DNA from: Malurus cyaneus samueli
Taxonomy: Eukaryota > Chordata > Aves > Passeriformes > Maluridae
DNA: 64,000 nucleotides
Assembly (NCBI GenBank): GCA_009741485.1
Contig: CM019215.1
Location: 76,882,512-76,946,511 of the forward strand
Direction: 5' to 3'
Part shown: positions 1 through 14,847 of the stretch, one piece after another
How the letters are laid out: every line of letters starts with the position of its first letter
How positions within the stretch are numbered: position 1 is the first letter of the stretch
Notes under the pieces: generated by a model
Databases searched by the model: none
What the model was told of the DNA's origin: nothing
What the model saw: the letters and a program-made list of their open reading frames with translations, nothing else
Made by a program: the position numbers and the translations under genes

Positions 1-3000
1 GATGCATGTGGCCATTTTTTGCAGTCTTGCATTAAGGAATTTACAATCCAGAACAGATCATGAGCCTTATGAAAGCAGATAAAGGCATAAGAATTGCCAA
101 AACTCTGGGATTGTTTTGGTTTAGTAATCATGAATCAATTAATTTTGACTTAGCCATTCTTATAATTAAGAAACTCAAACCAGCCTCTTGCAGGGGGGTT
201 TGTTTTAAAGCCCATGTACATAGAGAACAAACTCCCTTGCGGCATCAGACCTTGCAATGTGCATCTCTTCTATTCCACTGTTTCTCAGGCTGTAAAGAAT
301 GCTAATTAATCTCCTACTGTTTGGTAATATATGCACAACACTCTTTTTACAGTATTATACAAATATTTAAAATGTTTTGACAGAATATGTTCTGAGAATA
401 CTTAACTGAATATGAAATGACTAAATCATGGGATTTCTTCAGAAGACATTACAGCTGATATACTGTATGTAGCACAGGAACATGCTCAAATACAGCAAAT
501 GGTATTCAGAGTTCGTAAAATTAAGAGATTTAGTACTGTGAGAGCCTGCAATGTTATGGTTAATGGCTTAAACATTGTCATGAAAGATCTTTTGCCCATT
601 ATGGCAAAACTGTGTGAAGAAGCTGGAACCACCAAAGCCCACCTCATATGCCTCCTGACTGGAACTTTTTACTGTGAGTTAAACTCCCTAAGGGAACTTG
701 AAATCAGATAAAGGTGACACTATTGTCCATTTATCTCAGGTTTAGGGAGAAGTAAATAAGGCTGAGAGAGACAAATGTATCAACAAAGAAAGCCAAACCC
801 AGCAGCAGCTGTCCCGAAAATCATCTCTGGCTGGGTTGGGGAGCAAGCAGTATGGGGAGAGAGTTTTTGGGTGTGTGGTGTAACCTCTGGTCAGAGGGAG
901 TTAATACCCACCCTCTCATACACCCTTACACAACTTCCTCAGTTGTAAACTTCCCCCCCCCCCCCCCCCCTCCCACTCCTTCTCCCCCTGGGAAGGCCAC
1001 AACCATGGGACATTCACACAAGATACATCTTAGGAGTTGTCATAAACCATCAAAGACCCCTGAAGTGCTCCCCAGGATCATTCCTGAGGCCTTCCACCAG
1101 AGCACAGCACGTGATGAAAATTGATGCTACACATCAAAGCCAGTCGCAGGTGAAAAGTACTACTTGTCCCCCAACTTACAGAGATAAGACATTTTACTTT
1201 ACTTATTTATCCACAGTAAGGTACTAGAAAAGGTACAGTATTGAGCTTTCTCCCCTTTGATCTTTCTCTAAATTATTGAAACACTTAATACTGAATGTTT
1301 CATGGCTGTTGCAGAAATAAACCAAACTGCAACTGTACAGTTAGCCTCAGAGGTGTGTTCCCTCATCCATGTATGCACATAGCCTCTATTAGCGTTAATG
1401 AGAACTAGCCATGCATATGGATGAGAGCTCAGACCCCTTAATTTGTTTAGATGAGACCAATTTTAATCAGTGTAAGGTAATGTATAATTTTGCAGTGTGC
1501 TTGTGTGCTTGGTGAGTCAACATGTTTGAGGGTTTCACTTCATATTCCACAAGTGCCTCTGTATGCTGAGAATTTTCAAACATAAGAATGTCAGAAGATA
1601 AGTCAGGGATATTATTCTCAGGGTACTTGGTCCCAGTGAGAAGAGGAAGCAGAGTGACATTGAGTGACCTCACAAAAGCAAACCAGGACAGAGAGTGACT
1701 GTTGAATGCCAGAAGCATGATTTTGCATTGAATCCCTACCATTAAAAAAAGCCTTTATAACCGTCACTGAAGTCTGTTACAATAAATCATTGCTCTTGAT
1801 CATTAAACACAGGTCAGTAAACTCATGTTCCTAGTGAATCTTCAAAATCTCCATTACCTCCTAGCCTCACAGCAACCTCATACTAAGCTCAGTAAACAAG
1901 TTTATTCAAATAAAACAAGCATCAAGGAAAATTATTGTAAGGCATTACACAAAGAAAACTAAAACACACAGTACAAGGTGAGGCCAAAGACCTGCTCAGA
2001 GAAAAAAAATATGATATCCTGCCCCTCATTTGAAAATGAGTTTCAGTCTCAAAGGCAGAAAGCCACTTTTATGTTAAATATCTTTTCACTGCTTGATCTT
2101 TTACTGGTAATCATTTTCCTAACTCTCATCAATCCCACTGTGTAGAGATTAGATGTGAAACTGTCTGTTTCATGAAATAATGATACAAACAGATAAATAA
2201 ATAGACTTTTTTTTTCCTTTTCCCAAGAGAAAAAGATATGTCCCCAAATTGAAGTCATACACTTGTGGGTAAATGACAAGAAATTGTACCTGTAAAAATG
2301 TACCTATAAAGGAGACCACCAGTGCAGATCCATTTGCAAGATGATGATCCATGGTTGTCATCAGGCCATTTTGTTAATCTTTCCTTCATGATTTCACATT
2401 ATTGGTGTTCAAACCATCTATTTGGCAAATGTAACTTTCCATTTCTAAGAGGTTTCAGCTATTGTACTTTATGAGGTTCTGTGTGAAGTCATGAGTAATT
2501 TGTACGTATCATCCTAAATAAAGGTCTGGTGTAACCTTGTACTGTACCACATAAGTAGCCAGTTTGAAACACAGAAAATCAACTAAAATATACAAAAAGC
2601 TCTAAAAATATCCTCATGTTCTGTTTTTCCTCCCTTATTTCCACAAAGAACACAGAGTATTTCCTACTAAATTCAACGTAAGGCCAGAAGAATATAATCA
2701 GTAACTGACACTATACACAATGCTTCAGTTTCAAGAGATGATCTTTTTAGTACAACTGATGGAAAAGTAAGGGGACTACCCAGAAAACTGGATTATTTCT
2801 TTCTAATACATTGTAGCATTGTCAATTATCTCAGGAAGATAGAAGAAGAGGAGAGAAATAAATGGTCTAAACACAAATATAGACATGCACTCTATACTGT
2901 GCACATATAAATTGTCAAACACTTGCAAAGCTACAATTTAAGATGTAGTCATGAGAGAATTTATTAAAGCAATCATGAGCATGTGACAAAACACACTTTA

Positions 3001-5162
3001 TAAAGGCAATTAACACATGGGTTTCACAGGAGAGTGCATTTTTTATATATATAAACAACTTTACTTATTTATTCCAAATATGAATTCCACCATAATAAGC
3101 TAGATGAGAAAGGGAAATACAGTACTGGGGTATTTTTTTCACCTTGGTAAAGAGCAAATGTTTTTAAGGCAGACAACATATTGCACCACTGATTTCTTCA
3201 TGTGAAAATGGTATTTGAAAGTCAATACTGAGATTGACATTAAAACTTCAATGCAAGTAATAAGAGAAATTCCTTTGAGATATCTAATCTAAAAACATAT
3301 TGCAGGGTATGGATAGAGAAAACTGGAGAGTATAGTTAAGCATTTGTATCAGAGGTGATGCTTGGTAAATTATTACATTACATTATTTTATTACAGATAA
3401 AATAAAAATAAAAGATTGTTATAGGCATTTTCAAAGTGACTCATATTTTGCTGCTACCTAAATTAATGTAATATTGATAACATAAGATAACTAATTTTCC
3501 TTAAGACTTGGTGTCTGAGGCAAGCAAGCTGCAGTGTGTCATTACTAAAAAGACCCCATAGCTTATATTAACTGGGAATAAAGAACTCAAACTGTCAAAT
3601 CTTAACAAACTGATCCCAGCTGGATATCATGTTGCATACTTGGGAAGTTATATAAACTCTATTTCTGATGATCCCAAAATAAAATCTATGCACAAATAAA
3701 TTAATGTCCAGGTCTCAAAGTAATTTCTAATATTATTTTGCTCTCTTCCCCAGGCCAATCTGTGTTCCACATCAAATTCAGCACACTGCACAACATTCCA
3801 GCAACCTTCCCAAGCTAGAAGTGTAGAATACAAGATATATATACTGTGGTGTTTGAGCTGAATCTTCAAATTTTATCTATTTACATGGTACCTCTGGAGT
3901 CGGTGAGAGGAATCTTATCGTGTTTAGTTCTCTGGACAGTTAAAACAGACTCCAATAAAACACATTAAAATGAATCTTCATTGGAGTGAAAAGTTCACTG
4001 CCAGGGACAGCTCCTAGATTAAATAACATAATCTCTCTAGCACCTCAGTAATTCACAGGGTGAATTACCTTACCATCATCTTTTAGTTGAGTTATTGGAG
4101 GATTTACTACTACTGAAAGGTAAAAACTAAGTTCCTATTCCATTCTGCAGAAATAAAGGTAGACAGAAACATCCAAGGGAGCTTTCAATGTTTGCTGATC
4201 AGGTATGTAATCACAGACCTAGTAAGCAGACAATTATACACACAAAAGTGAGTCTTTTCTTTCCAAGGTACTCCTATATTATGTAGAACTATTGAAAAAG
4301 ATGTCACTAAAATTCCCTCCCCTAATATTTGCTAAGGAATAAATTTAGAAGATGGTGCTCTACTGTAGAGGGGGCAGTTTGAATGAAATCCAGTAGTCAC
4401 TGTTGAAAAAATAATTTAGCCCTTTCTGAATAACTTGGTTTGGATTGTGCCCTCTCACTTCATATAAAGATTTCAAATGTACTTTCCCTTTTTACACCTT
4501 TTGAAAGCTCCTGTCAAGAAGGTCTTCATATAGGCAGTAAATTATTCTAAATCTTTATGAAACTTTTCAGGGTTCATTCACATTTTTTTAACTCCTATTG
4601 TAATAAAGACTTGAAAAAATATTTTTTGCAAAACACACATGGATAATAATCCATGACATTTTACCAATAGTTTCCTCTTCATCTGTTTTGTTTACACTAC
4701 TCTCTAAAAAATTTACAGTTTTGATCATCGTTCTGTTATTTAATGAAGCCATAATTGCATCAAAATATTTAGACAATAAAAGTAGCCCAGGTGCTTGATT
4801 AAAAAAAAAAAAAAATAAAAAAGGAAAGAAGACATTTTGATTACAATTCAACTGCATATCTTAAAATTAACAAGAAGTTCAATGGCAAAAACTTAATGAG
4901 AAAAAAAACAAAACAAAACAAACTAAATGTAAAGTATGGCACCAAAAAAAGTTCATAGATATTTGCAGCCTCTCCAGAGAGAATTTGTATCAGAGCAAAA
5001 CTAATGATTATATTTTCCTAAATTCTGTGAAGATACTTATTTACCTTTTCCATCAATTTATATAGATTCCTTAATCACCACAGCTTAGGTAGATCTATTA
5101 AATATACATGGAAAGAATTGATTGAGTAGTTCTCATGCAGTTCTCATACTGGATGAAAAGGA
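1..5162. other. Gene-free AT-rich DNA
   Basis: I see no recognisable gene or transposon here. Short open frames of up to about 90 codons are scattered on both strands and have no family signature. An uninterrupted run of 18 C lies at 953-970, and an A-run with one T interruption lies at 4799-4822. The remainder is mixed AT-rich sequence. Confidence 0.6.
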
Positions 5163-5495
5163 TCCTTCCTTCCTTCCTTCCTTCCTTCTTCCTTCCTTCC
5201 TTCCTTCCTTCCTCTCCTCTTCTTCCTCTTTCCCTTCCTTCCTTCCTTCCTTCTTCCTTCCTTCCTTCCTTCCTTCCTTCCTTCCTTCCTTCCTTCCTTC
5301 CTCCTCTCCTCCCTCCCTCCCTCCCCCCCCTCCCTCCCTCCCTCCCTCCCTCCCCTCCTCCCTCCTCCCTCCCTCCCTCCTCCCTCCCTCCCTCCCTCCC
5401 TCCTCCCTCCTCCCTCCTCCCTCCTCCCTCCCTCTCTTCCTTCTCTTCCTTCCCTTTCTTCTCCCTCCCTTCCTGCCTTCCTCCCTCCCTCCTTC
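5163..5495. repeat. Polypyrimidine microsatellite, (TTCC)n passing into (CCCT)n/(CCTCC)n
   Basis: The plus strand is entirely C and T from 5163 to 5474. A single G at 5475 is the only purine before the tract ends at 5495. The first part is mostly TTCC units with occasional TTCTTCC or CTCTCC interruptions. From about 5300 it shifts to C-richer CCCT, CCTCC and CCTCCC units, with a C8 run near 5323-5330. Open frames of 120-133 codons on both strands are by-products of the repeat (Ser/Leu/Pro or Arg/Glu/Gly/Lys strings) and are not genes. Long mirror-symmetric polypurine/polypyrimidine DNA of this kind is known to be able to form triplex (H-DNA). Copy number is likely variable between individuals. 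Confidence 0.97.
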
Positions 5496-8400
5496 AAAAA
5501 CTTCATGTACGCTTGTAAACTAATTTAGGACTTTACCTTTAGGTAGCTGGAAGCACCTCTGTAAAAATCAATGTCTATTGAAGTTTAAAGTAGGTCATGA
5601 GGGCCTGGGAAAGATTTGGGGTCACAGAGATGCTATCACATGGCACAGAGCCAAAAGAGCACTTGCCAATGCTAATGGGAAGGAAAAGAGGTTAAACCCT
5701 TCTGTGTCCTGGATCAGCCATTTCCAGAAACCTATTACTGAGTAACTAATATGCCCCTCAAAAATTACAGACGTAGGAATTCATGTCCCCAGTGTACAGC
5801 AAAAATCACAACTGCTCACTCAGCCTGATAATGCATTTGGGTACAGAGATTTAATACGGTCTTGAGTAAATTAAATTAAATTCAGTCAGACTGGTAAAAA
5901 ATAACTATGAATTTTTAGCCAAAATTTTATCTGAGATTCTGCATATTCATTGTTTTCCAACTGCTCCATTGACTAATTAAAAAAAAAAAAAGCCCTGTAT
6001 TTTGCAAATCTCTCAGCACAAAAACAAACAAAAAAAAACAAAAAAAACCCAAAAAACCAAACCTTTCATTTAAGGTACATAGGTAAATATTCCTTGTCTT
6101 ACAAGCTCACTTATTTTGTCTTGCTTTTGAAAGACATACATATGTTCTTGGCTGGCTCTTCTATGCAGCTACACTTCTACCCCAAAAAAAATCTTCCAGA
6201 TTCAAGAATTGGAAAAGTCAAACAGAAGATTGTGGAACACTTGGCCAACCTAAAAATTTGGCTTCTCTTCGGAGTTTGTTTCAGAGACCCTTCTTAGATT
6301 CCAATTGCTCAACACTATCTTCAGGCAGGGGCACCAATGTAAACCATATTTTTCATGGCAGTCCATCACCTCTGGAAATCTCTGTTGTCCTGCCTCTCCC
6401 ATTTGAGATACCTGTGACTGAAACTCCCCATTAAGCTCCGGAAAGCTTCAAGTTCCTGAATTTTCGATCCAAGAGGCAGTTGGAAGAAATTATATGGCAT
6501 TTCTCACACAGGAGAAAACTTTCTTTCTTTTCTAGTCTCTTTCAGATGAAGTGTTCCAAAACTATATAGGCAATTGGTACTACATGTTTCAGAAAGCCAG
6601 AGACCTAATTTTGTATCTTAACTTTTTGCCTATGAGAACCTTTTGAATTCTCCAATCAAAGTATGGGATGTAGATTTATCCTCCATCTGCGCCCTTGAGA
6701 TTATGTAGGAAACTGATTAATGCCTCCACCTTAGCATAAAACTTAACTGGTTTATAAAAGAAAAAGAAACATTTTTTATTTCCTTTGCATGTTTTTTGAA
6801 GAAGACATGAGACTACAGAAGACACCTTGAGTTAAGCCACAGAGGTATTAGGGGGGCAGCTTATATGACTGCTTTGTTTTCCTTTCTAAATCCGAATTGA
6901 ATCATTACCCCTTCGATAGGATAAACTTCAGTTTCCTGTACTCTCAATTTTGGAAATTGCCTTGCAAATTTAAATGTGACATAAGGAATGAATTCTGTTA
7001 TCAGACTGCACTTCAAATATACCTCTTTAATGTACTCAAAGATCACCAAAACATCATTGCTATTGTCTGACACAAGCAGCTGGTGCACTAGTTACTTCAT
7101 GCAGTCCTTTATTTTATATTCCTTAAGGATGGGGGGCCCATGGTGTCAACTTTTAGATTTCAATTTTTAAAGTTAAATGCACTAAGGAAATTAATATTTG
7201 CTTATTGCTAAAACTGCAGTAACAATTAATGTATTACCCTACTCTTTTCATTGTTTTCTCTTTTCAACCCTGAATTTTTCACTGCATGCTGCTCTTGTGG
7301 CTGAGTAGGAATAATTTCCTGGCCACCTTAAAGACAAAGTTTGAGCTGTGAGTGTGGAAGTGACACAGAGAGTAATTTCATCAAGAACCTTTCTCATCTC
7401 TTTCACTCTGATTCTCATCAAGAAGAAAGAATTTCATTACTGAAAGGAATTATTAGAATGACAGAAGGTTTCCATTACATCAAAATAAGGGAAAATTATG
7501 ATATTTCAAATTTAGAGGATCTAAAGTTGAGTAAAGGACTGAGGATGGGTAGCATAAAGGAGTATGGGTTTGTTCTTTGATTACATCCATTTCTCTATTA
7601 TGGTGGCCATTAATTTTCATTATAGAATTTCATATAAAAATAGGGCATGAATAATGCTAGCTTATTTGCCAATTTTAATAATTTTAGATTTTGTATATTT
7701 TTCATTATGAAAGGGGGAACCGTGAGCTGTAATTACTATCTCTTCCTTTTTGAGTGATGTGTTTGCAGTTACTCCAACTCTAGTGTTGACATGTTTAATA
7801 GCTGAGATATGCTTCAGTCCTTCCTAGTTACTGCACTAAACATTCGAGAACCAGGCTTAGAAGCACTGCCTAAGGGTTCAATCTACCTCGCCAGGAAGTC
7901 AATAAGAAAAGTCAGGTTCACATCACTGGGATTTGAGTTAGTCCTAAACACACAGAAAAAAATCCAGCTGATGGCACTGTTCTTATGTTCAGTTTATAAT
8001 TCAAACAGAATCCCTGTGGGCATGGGCAAGTTAGATCTAATGGTAGGAATTCTCTGAAATTTATCCTGAGGTTCTCTAAGCAAGTAGCTGGAGAAGCTAG
8101 AAAAAACAGAAGAGGCACTATAAATGATGAGGGTTTGCATTAATAACAACACAGAGAAAATTAGGGCCAACGATTAGCACAAGCATTATATGAAACATTT
8201 AATTTGCAGTATCAATAAACTATTTGTTCAAATTAAACTGCAAAACATAATGTTGATAGAAACTGTGGAATAAAAAGATTGATGTCCAGTATATTATTTT
8301 TATACAACTCATTAAAAGGTTAAGAAAGGTCCCTTGCAAAAACAGCTTCACATAATGCATTCAAATCAAGATTAAAGTTAATGCAGTTGTTGTCATACAG

Positions 8401-11400
8401 GTAGGATGGAGAGTCTTGACTTAATGTATTAAAAGTTATAGGAGTATAAAAACAATGATCAGCATCCTTCCTACTGTATTCAGAACTTGATTTTTATACA
8501 GGCAAGAATAGTGCCTGCTTCCACATGTCTTCTGGAATAGAATGAGTATCAGAGACAATAATTACTGTAATTTTTTTTTCCTCTGTAAAGTTGGATTAAT
8601 ACTATCTCATGTCTAACTTATTCCTCTCCTGAAGGAGTCTGAAGAAAAACACAATTCAGTAAAGCAAAAGTCCAAAGAGAATCTTTGCTGGGGCACACTT
8701 ACATTGTCTGCATCCTTGACTAATGGGTAAATCACCACCTCACTTCTACCCTGTTTTCTGATCAATTTTTATATTTTAATACAAAAGACATGAAGATTAC
8801 ACAGCTACTAAACTTTTATGCAGTACACTATAAAACCAGCTCCTTCTTAGGGATCACACCTAGTAAAAGTTGAATTTAATAGACATAAAACAGTCTACAG
8901 CAATTAAAATAGTAGCATATGTCTCTGCCAAGACTATCACTTTTTTTTTTTTTTTTTTTCCCCTGGGAAAATGATCTTTTACATTAAAAGTTTCATGCTG
9001 TCTTTAACTCTGTATGCTTTCTCTATTAGTGTGCTCAAGGTTTCTAGTAGAAAAACTCAGCTGCAAAGCAATACAAGACATTGTCATAAACAAAGAAAGA
9101 GCACAGCTCCTAATATTTGTACATTTTCAAGAATCCATAGTTGTTTTTTATGACAGTTTTTACTTCACAGGAGCAATTGTGACATTGATGGACATAGCAA
9201 GGAATGAGATGTTGCCAAGATATACTACAAAGACAACTCCTCCAGGGTTCTCGGCTCTACTTCTTTCAGATCTTGATCCAGTATTATTGAAATCAATATT
9301 ACAAATGTTTCACTGGGTCAAAAGCTGATAATCTTTATTTACGGTATAATGTAAAATTAAGTAGCTACTCAAAAGTCAGTACACTTGATGAAACTTATTT
9401 GAGGAATTGTCCCAGCAAATGTGTCATTGACCTCAGTGTGAACAGGTTTTAGTGATGAGATATAAAGAGCATGTCTAGACACCCAGGCATATGACATTTT
9501 ATAATTTCTTTCATTTACCCTACCATAACAATTCAATTTGAAGTAGCAGAAAATGCCAATGTGATCCTACCAGACAGACACTGACATTAGCTGCTCTTAT
9601 GGAAATTTGTAACATTATGGAATAACCTCACTGAAGCCATTTGATTTAGTAGGTATGTTTGAGACATGATAAATTGTATTTTTTGAGAGAAGAGTTTGTA
9701 TGCTGCATGCAGCTTCAAGGTGCACTTTAAAACTGCAACAGCTAATGTAACCTAAGTGGTCTTCATAGAGAAAGGTCTGAAAAAAATGACAATTCAAATA
9801 TAACAGAATAAAATGGTAGAGAGCGACACTTTCATTTAGGCAGGAATGATTTTTAAAAATCATCTTACTGAAATGACTATGTTAGATTAAATAATCTGTC
9901 TATTCTATTGTACCTCATCCACTTTATTAGAAGTCAATATTTTATCACCAAAAAAAAAAAAATAGTTTATACATATTGAACACAGGAGTTTGATTTTAAG
10001 ACAAGCTCTAAATTGCTAAATTGCCACAATTTTTACTCCCAAACATGGTATTTATGTCCATGCATACATCACAAGACTCTGTAGAGGGTGGAGGGTTAGA
10101 TAAAGAGTTATTCTAGTCTGGTTTACATGAGACTGATGTTTTACCATTGTTTTAGCATGTAGGATAGAAGAGCAGCCAACGAAACATTATCTCCCTCTGT
10201 GATCAAAGGAGCATAGGTTTGCTTCTTTCAGGACCCAAGAGAGCTTCAAAAAAGATGAACTAGTCTTGCAGCCACTCTACAGTCAGTCATCTGCAATTCT
10301 GTAGATTAGACATTTTAAAATTCTGTTCTTATCATAGGCAAATGTCAAGTCATCTTCAAAAGAATTATTGCTGCTCACTTTTACAATGTTTCCTGCATTA
10401 GTAAATGATAGGATAGGAAACCAACAACAACGACAAAATTGTATTATTTCTGATTCTTATTGCCTGAATTTGCTATTCTAAAGTTGTCTGCAGATCAAAT
10501 AAACATGAATTGGTTTTCAGATGAAACTTAACATTCTATGATCACAGCAACAGTTTCCACTCTCCTTTAATTCCACACAGTTGAGTTAAACAGAAGAGAG
10601 AGTATTTCCTTTAGTTGTAGACTGAAATGTTTACTTTCATAACACACCCCTCGTAAAAATATGCAGTGTGATCATCTGATGTTCAGTCACTGTTCTTCTT
10701 CATGGCGCGACTGTGAACACTGTTTCTCAGGTGCTGTTTCTCTGCATTCAGGATCTCACTTTGACCCCAAAAGCATTAACCCAGCCAGGTTGCATTTCTT
10801 TCTGTACTGTCATGTAAGATGTGCTGTACAAAAAATAAGGAACATTGACCTTGAAAGGAAAGGGGCAGGCAGGGGGGGAAATAATAAATCCCACAACCAA
10901 ACCCATTCAACAGCTCAGACCAAGATCTAAGCTCTGTCAAAATGATTTCTTATTCCATTTTACTGAAGCAGTGCCATGCTTTATCACTTCTGAGTTCATG
11001 CCTCACAGCTGAGGTAGCCCACTTGAATTGGTAAGTTGTTTAGTTAAAGTATACACATGCTATTCACATTGTCAACATGATTTAAGAAGAAAGGACATTT
11101 TGCAGGTGAAATATAGCCACAAATGCAACAGGAGGCCAAAATCCAAAGCACTAGAGCACGAGTAATTAATTGTTGCATATCTCACTATGTTGCTTCTCCT
11201 TCCCATTTACAACAATACTATAGTCAGATGCATGGCACTGGTGACTCAGTGGTGGAGATGGCAGCATTAGATCTTACAGAAGCTTCTGATGAAATCTCAC
11301 AATCATAAGCAAAATTAGTCACCTAATCTGAACTAAATGTAGCGTACTACTACTTTCTGTTTCATTATATCACTGCACACACAATTATACACAAATTTCA

Positions 11401-14400
11401 GTATAATGTGAAGAGCTGCTGAATTTGTTTTGTGACTATGCAGATGTTGAAATAGCTAAATTAATCATGGGTATAAATAAAATGCTTTCTAAGTCATCAA
11501 AGTGCTCAGTTTCCAACCAATAAAGTTTACACTTCATTATATCACTTCAGAAGTAGTTGTGTTTATTTATAGATATTTCTATACAAGTAGGTTGAGTTGC
11601 TTGGCTTTTGCAGTCCAGTCACATTGCTGCTTTAAAAGAATAGATCAAGTATTGCCATACAGGCATAGATTTTTGTTTTAAAGCAAAAGGGTCTGTATTA
11701 AAGTGCAAACCATACCTTTAAAAGGATATTTGCTCGAACAGGAAGGAAATCAAAACCTTTCTCTCCTTGTAATTTGCAAATAAAGAAACCTGGACCCAGA
11801 ATGCTTGAAATTCCCTATAACTCAGTTTAATTTTATTTTAATGCAATTGAAAATTCTTGTGAAGGCAATCTTGAAAGTTGAGCTCATTTTCTATTACACT
11901 GCAGTAGAATACCAAACTCTGTGCATTTATGTAAATTAACAATATTATCAGACTACAATGAATCTAAACACTCCTCCATCTGTACTTTGTGATATGTTAA
12001 TAAATAAAAACTTGAAAGTAATGCAAATGAAGTCACTGACAAAGAATCTATAACATTCAAAACTAGGTCATAAGTGAATGCATTACTGTTCAATAAAATT
12101 CCATCTTAGGTTTTAATGTTCACCTTCTTCTCTTGTTCTTGCTGCCAATTGATTATCTTTCAGTAAAGTTTACACATTACCATTAAATGTTAATAATGCA
12201 TAAATATTAAACATACAATTGTAAAGTTAGCAACACTATTAATATCTTCAGTCTCTGTGGGTGATACTAGAAATTACTAAGATCAGGATCAATAGTCAGA
12301 ATCATAAAAATCCTGTCTTTTTGGAGTTGATAGCTATAAACAAAGTACGAGGTACAATGGATATTTAATATGGTCACATATTCCTACAAAACTGGTGTCA
12401 GGAACGGAAAAGAAAGACAACGCTTTCTAAATAAGATATTCCTCTTAATATTTCACTATTTTCTATCCTTTTTTTTCTGTATGTGTTTGTGTCTTACTTG
12501 TAAATGTTGTAAATATTAAGGCACTGTATATTCTGAGCAGCTTTAGCCCATACTTTGTCTTAATTTGTTAAGAAAAAAAAAAGGAAAAACCAAACAAACA
12601 AAACAAAAAAAAACAAAACAAAAAAAAAAAACCACAAAAAAAAACCCAACACCACTGCAGCACTCATGGGCAGAAATGTCATTGTCAGATTCCCCGACGC
12701 AGATCCCTGTCAGGCAGGGCATTGTTCAAAACAGCAAGCAAAGACTTATATATGCATAGTTGCTCTAGATTTCAGTCCCACTAGGTGACAGCGACTAGCT
12801 GAAGTGTACATATGTGATAAGCTTTACACTCTCCCAAGGGTGCTAAATCATTGTGTTGGCTCAAATTTGGGTTTTAAGAGCTTTGTTGACTTCACAGCTG
12901 GTGAGTTGACACTTTCTATCGCTCCACCACTTGGCAACAGATGCCTCTTACTTATGCACAGATGCTGAGTATCCACCCAACCCTAACATTAGCCTTGTGT
13001 TTTGAACTAATTGGGCCAACACAGTTGTAATTAAGGTTTGAATAATTAGAAAACTAACATGATTACTTTCACAATTAATCCTTATATTGTACCATTACAT
13101 TCTCTTTTGGACTATTTTGCAAAGGTCTTATTTCTTTGGGTCCTGCAAATCCATCAGCCTTCTAAACAGTGGAATAAAAATGTATTTTGAAGATAATATT
13201 AATAAAATTTTAAAGGGTTTGTTTCACCCTGATTTAAACGAGTTATAGTGTGCAATTAGACTGTTTTTTTCATTCTATTTGGCCATTATAAGGATCCCTT
13301 CATAACAGCCACACGGAAAGAAAAATTATATTCAAGAATGAACAAAGATTTTTAAGAACAGTATTACATGGATAGATTGTATCTAAGATTATAAAAAAAT
13401 CTTTAAGATGAACTGATCTGACATGTCCTCTTTTAATCCTTTGACTTGGTTCTGCTCTAAATGGATGCTGAGGAGTAACTGTTAAGTAAAGGAATACAGG
13501 CGAGGGGGAAGGAAGAGTCTTTTAAGTAGGAAGCCTGTCCTGGGGAAATCGCAACAGTAGAACCTGGAAAGAATAGCAGATAATCTGATTTTAGAGACAA
13601 GAAATAATAGGAAATGAACAGTTCAAAACTGAAAATCATTAGGTAACATCTATTCAGAGCCTGAGTGGCATACAAAGAGTGTAAAGAGTGGATGAATATC
13701 TCAGCATTTCATGCTTTGGGTATTCCTTTAATCAAAGCTCAGTCGACGTATATTTACAAAATTTAAGTGTTATGTTGTTGCCCGTTCACAAGAAATGTCA
13801 CTTTTTTTTTTTTTTCAGATACATTTGCTAACATATGCACACAAGAGGAACTATTATTTGCCAGTGAAAAGCAACATTAGTTAAAATTTAATTCTTTGGC
13901 ATTAGGAAGACTGAGAACAATAGAGGATAAATATTATAGCTGCACAGGATTATTAACAAGAACCATAATTATAAGTATATAAGTATGTGTTAACTGTTTT
14001 TTAATAAAGTGCATCCAGGTGTGGGGAGGAGAGGGAATTTGTTGAAGACAGACTCTCTTGAACTAAAGATTTATGATTGCTGGTCTCCAGGTGTTTAAAA
14101 TGGTTTTTTTTTGCACAGATACCTGAACTTGCCTTAAAGGGCATTTTGGGAACATATTTATCAGGGAAATTAAAGAAACAAGAAAAAGAAAAAGAAATGA
14201 GAATTAGTTCACAAAGCGGTTCAAAGGACTCTAAGTGTTAAATGGCAGCAGCCAGTAGCAGCTCAGCCTCCCCGGAGCCAACAGCAATTCAGTTCCCCTG
14301 AGGCAGGAGAATGAGCAAAGGCTGTAATCACTGTCTGCCACTGTTATTGAAAATAAATATACTGCTTCCATATTGAAGAAGATATATAGCCTCAATCCCT

Positions 14401-14847
14401 GTTTCCCCACCAATTCCTTAATCCAAGTTATGAATGCTTCTATTTATGGCTATGATAATCCCTAGAGTTAGTATCTGACATAAGGGCAATTTATGTTCAC
14501 AAGCCAACCTCTTGTAAAAGTTTGAGTTGTGTCTTGAGACAGTGACTCATTATTTCCTTGGGAACAGGAAAGACAATGTGATGCTGAGGACCTGTGGAGG
14601 GAAACACAACTCCCAGAAAACAGGTATACTAACCCCCTGCCATGGTTTGCTGGGTAGGCATAGAATGAAAACAAAAAACATTCTCTTGACTTTTATGCTT
14701 TTATGTTGGGGAGATGGAGCATTTTCCAAAAGCTGGAAACAAAATGGGGGGGGGGGGGTGCAGTAGACAAACCAATTTTTCTTCCTTTCTTCATTCTTTA
14801 AAGACAAAGGAATTTTGGCAGAGAACAACAATCATTTCAGTGCTATA
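5496..14847. other. Gene-free AT-rich DNA with homopolymer tracts
   Basis: No gene is recognisable. Simple-sequence islands are an A/C-rich patch at about 6019-6062, a run of 19 T at 8941-8959, an A-rich patch with C interruptions at 12571-12648, a run of 15 T near 13801, A/G-rich sequence near 14173-14200 and a run of 13 G at 14746-14758. The GC content rises modestly from about 14250 toward the LTR that follows. Small open frames here carry no recognisable motif. Confidence 0.55.
12571..12648. repeat. A-rich simple repeat with C interruptions
   Basis: This stretch is mainly A runs broken by single C (AAAC and AAAAAC units), with some G near the left edge. It resembles a degenerated poly(A) tail, but no SINE, LINE or retrocopy body is recognisable on its left. 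Confidence 0.85.

Noticed and set aside
5122..5523. Open frames of 120-133 codons on both strands
   Set aside because: They are translations of the TTCC/CCTCC microsatellite and have only repeat-derived residues.
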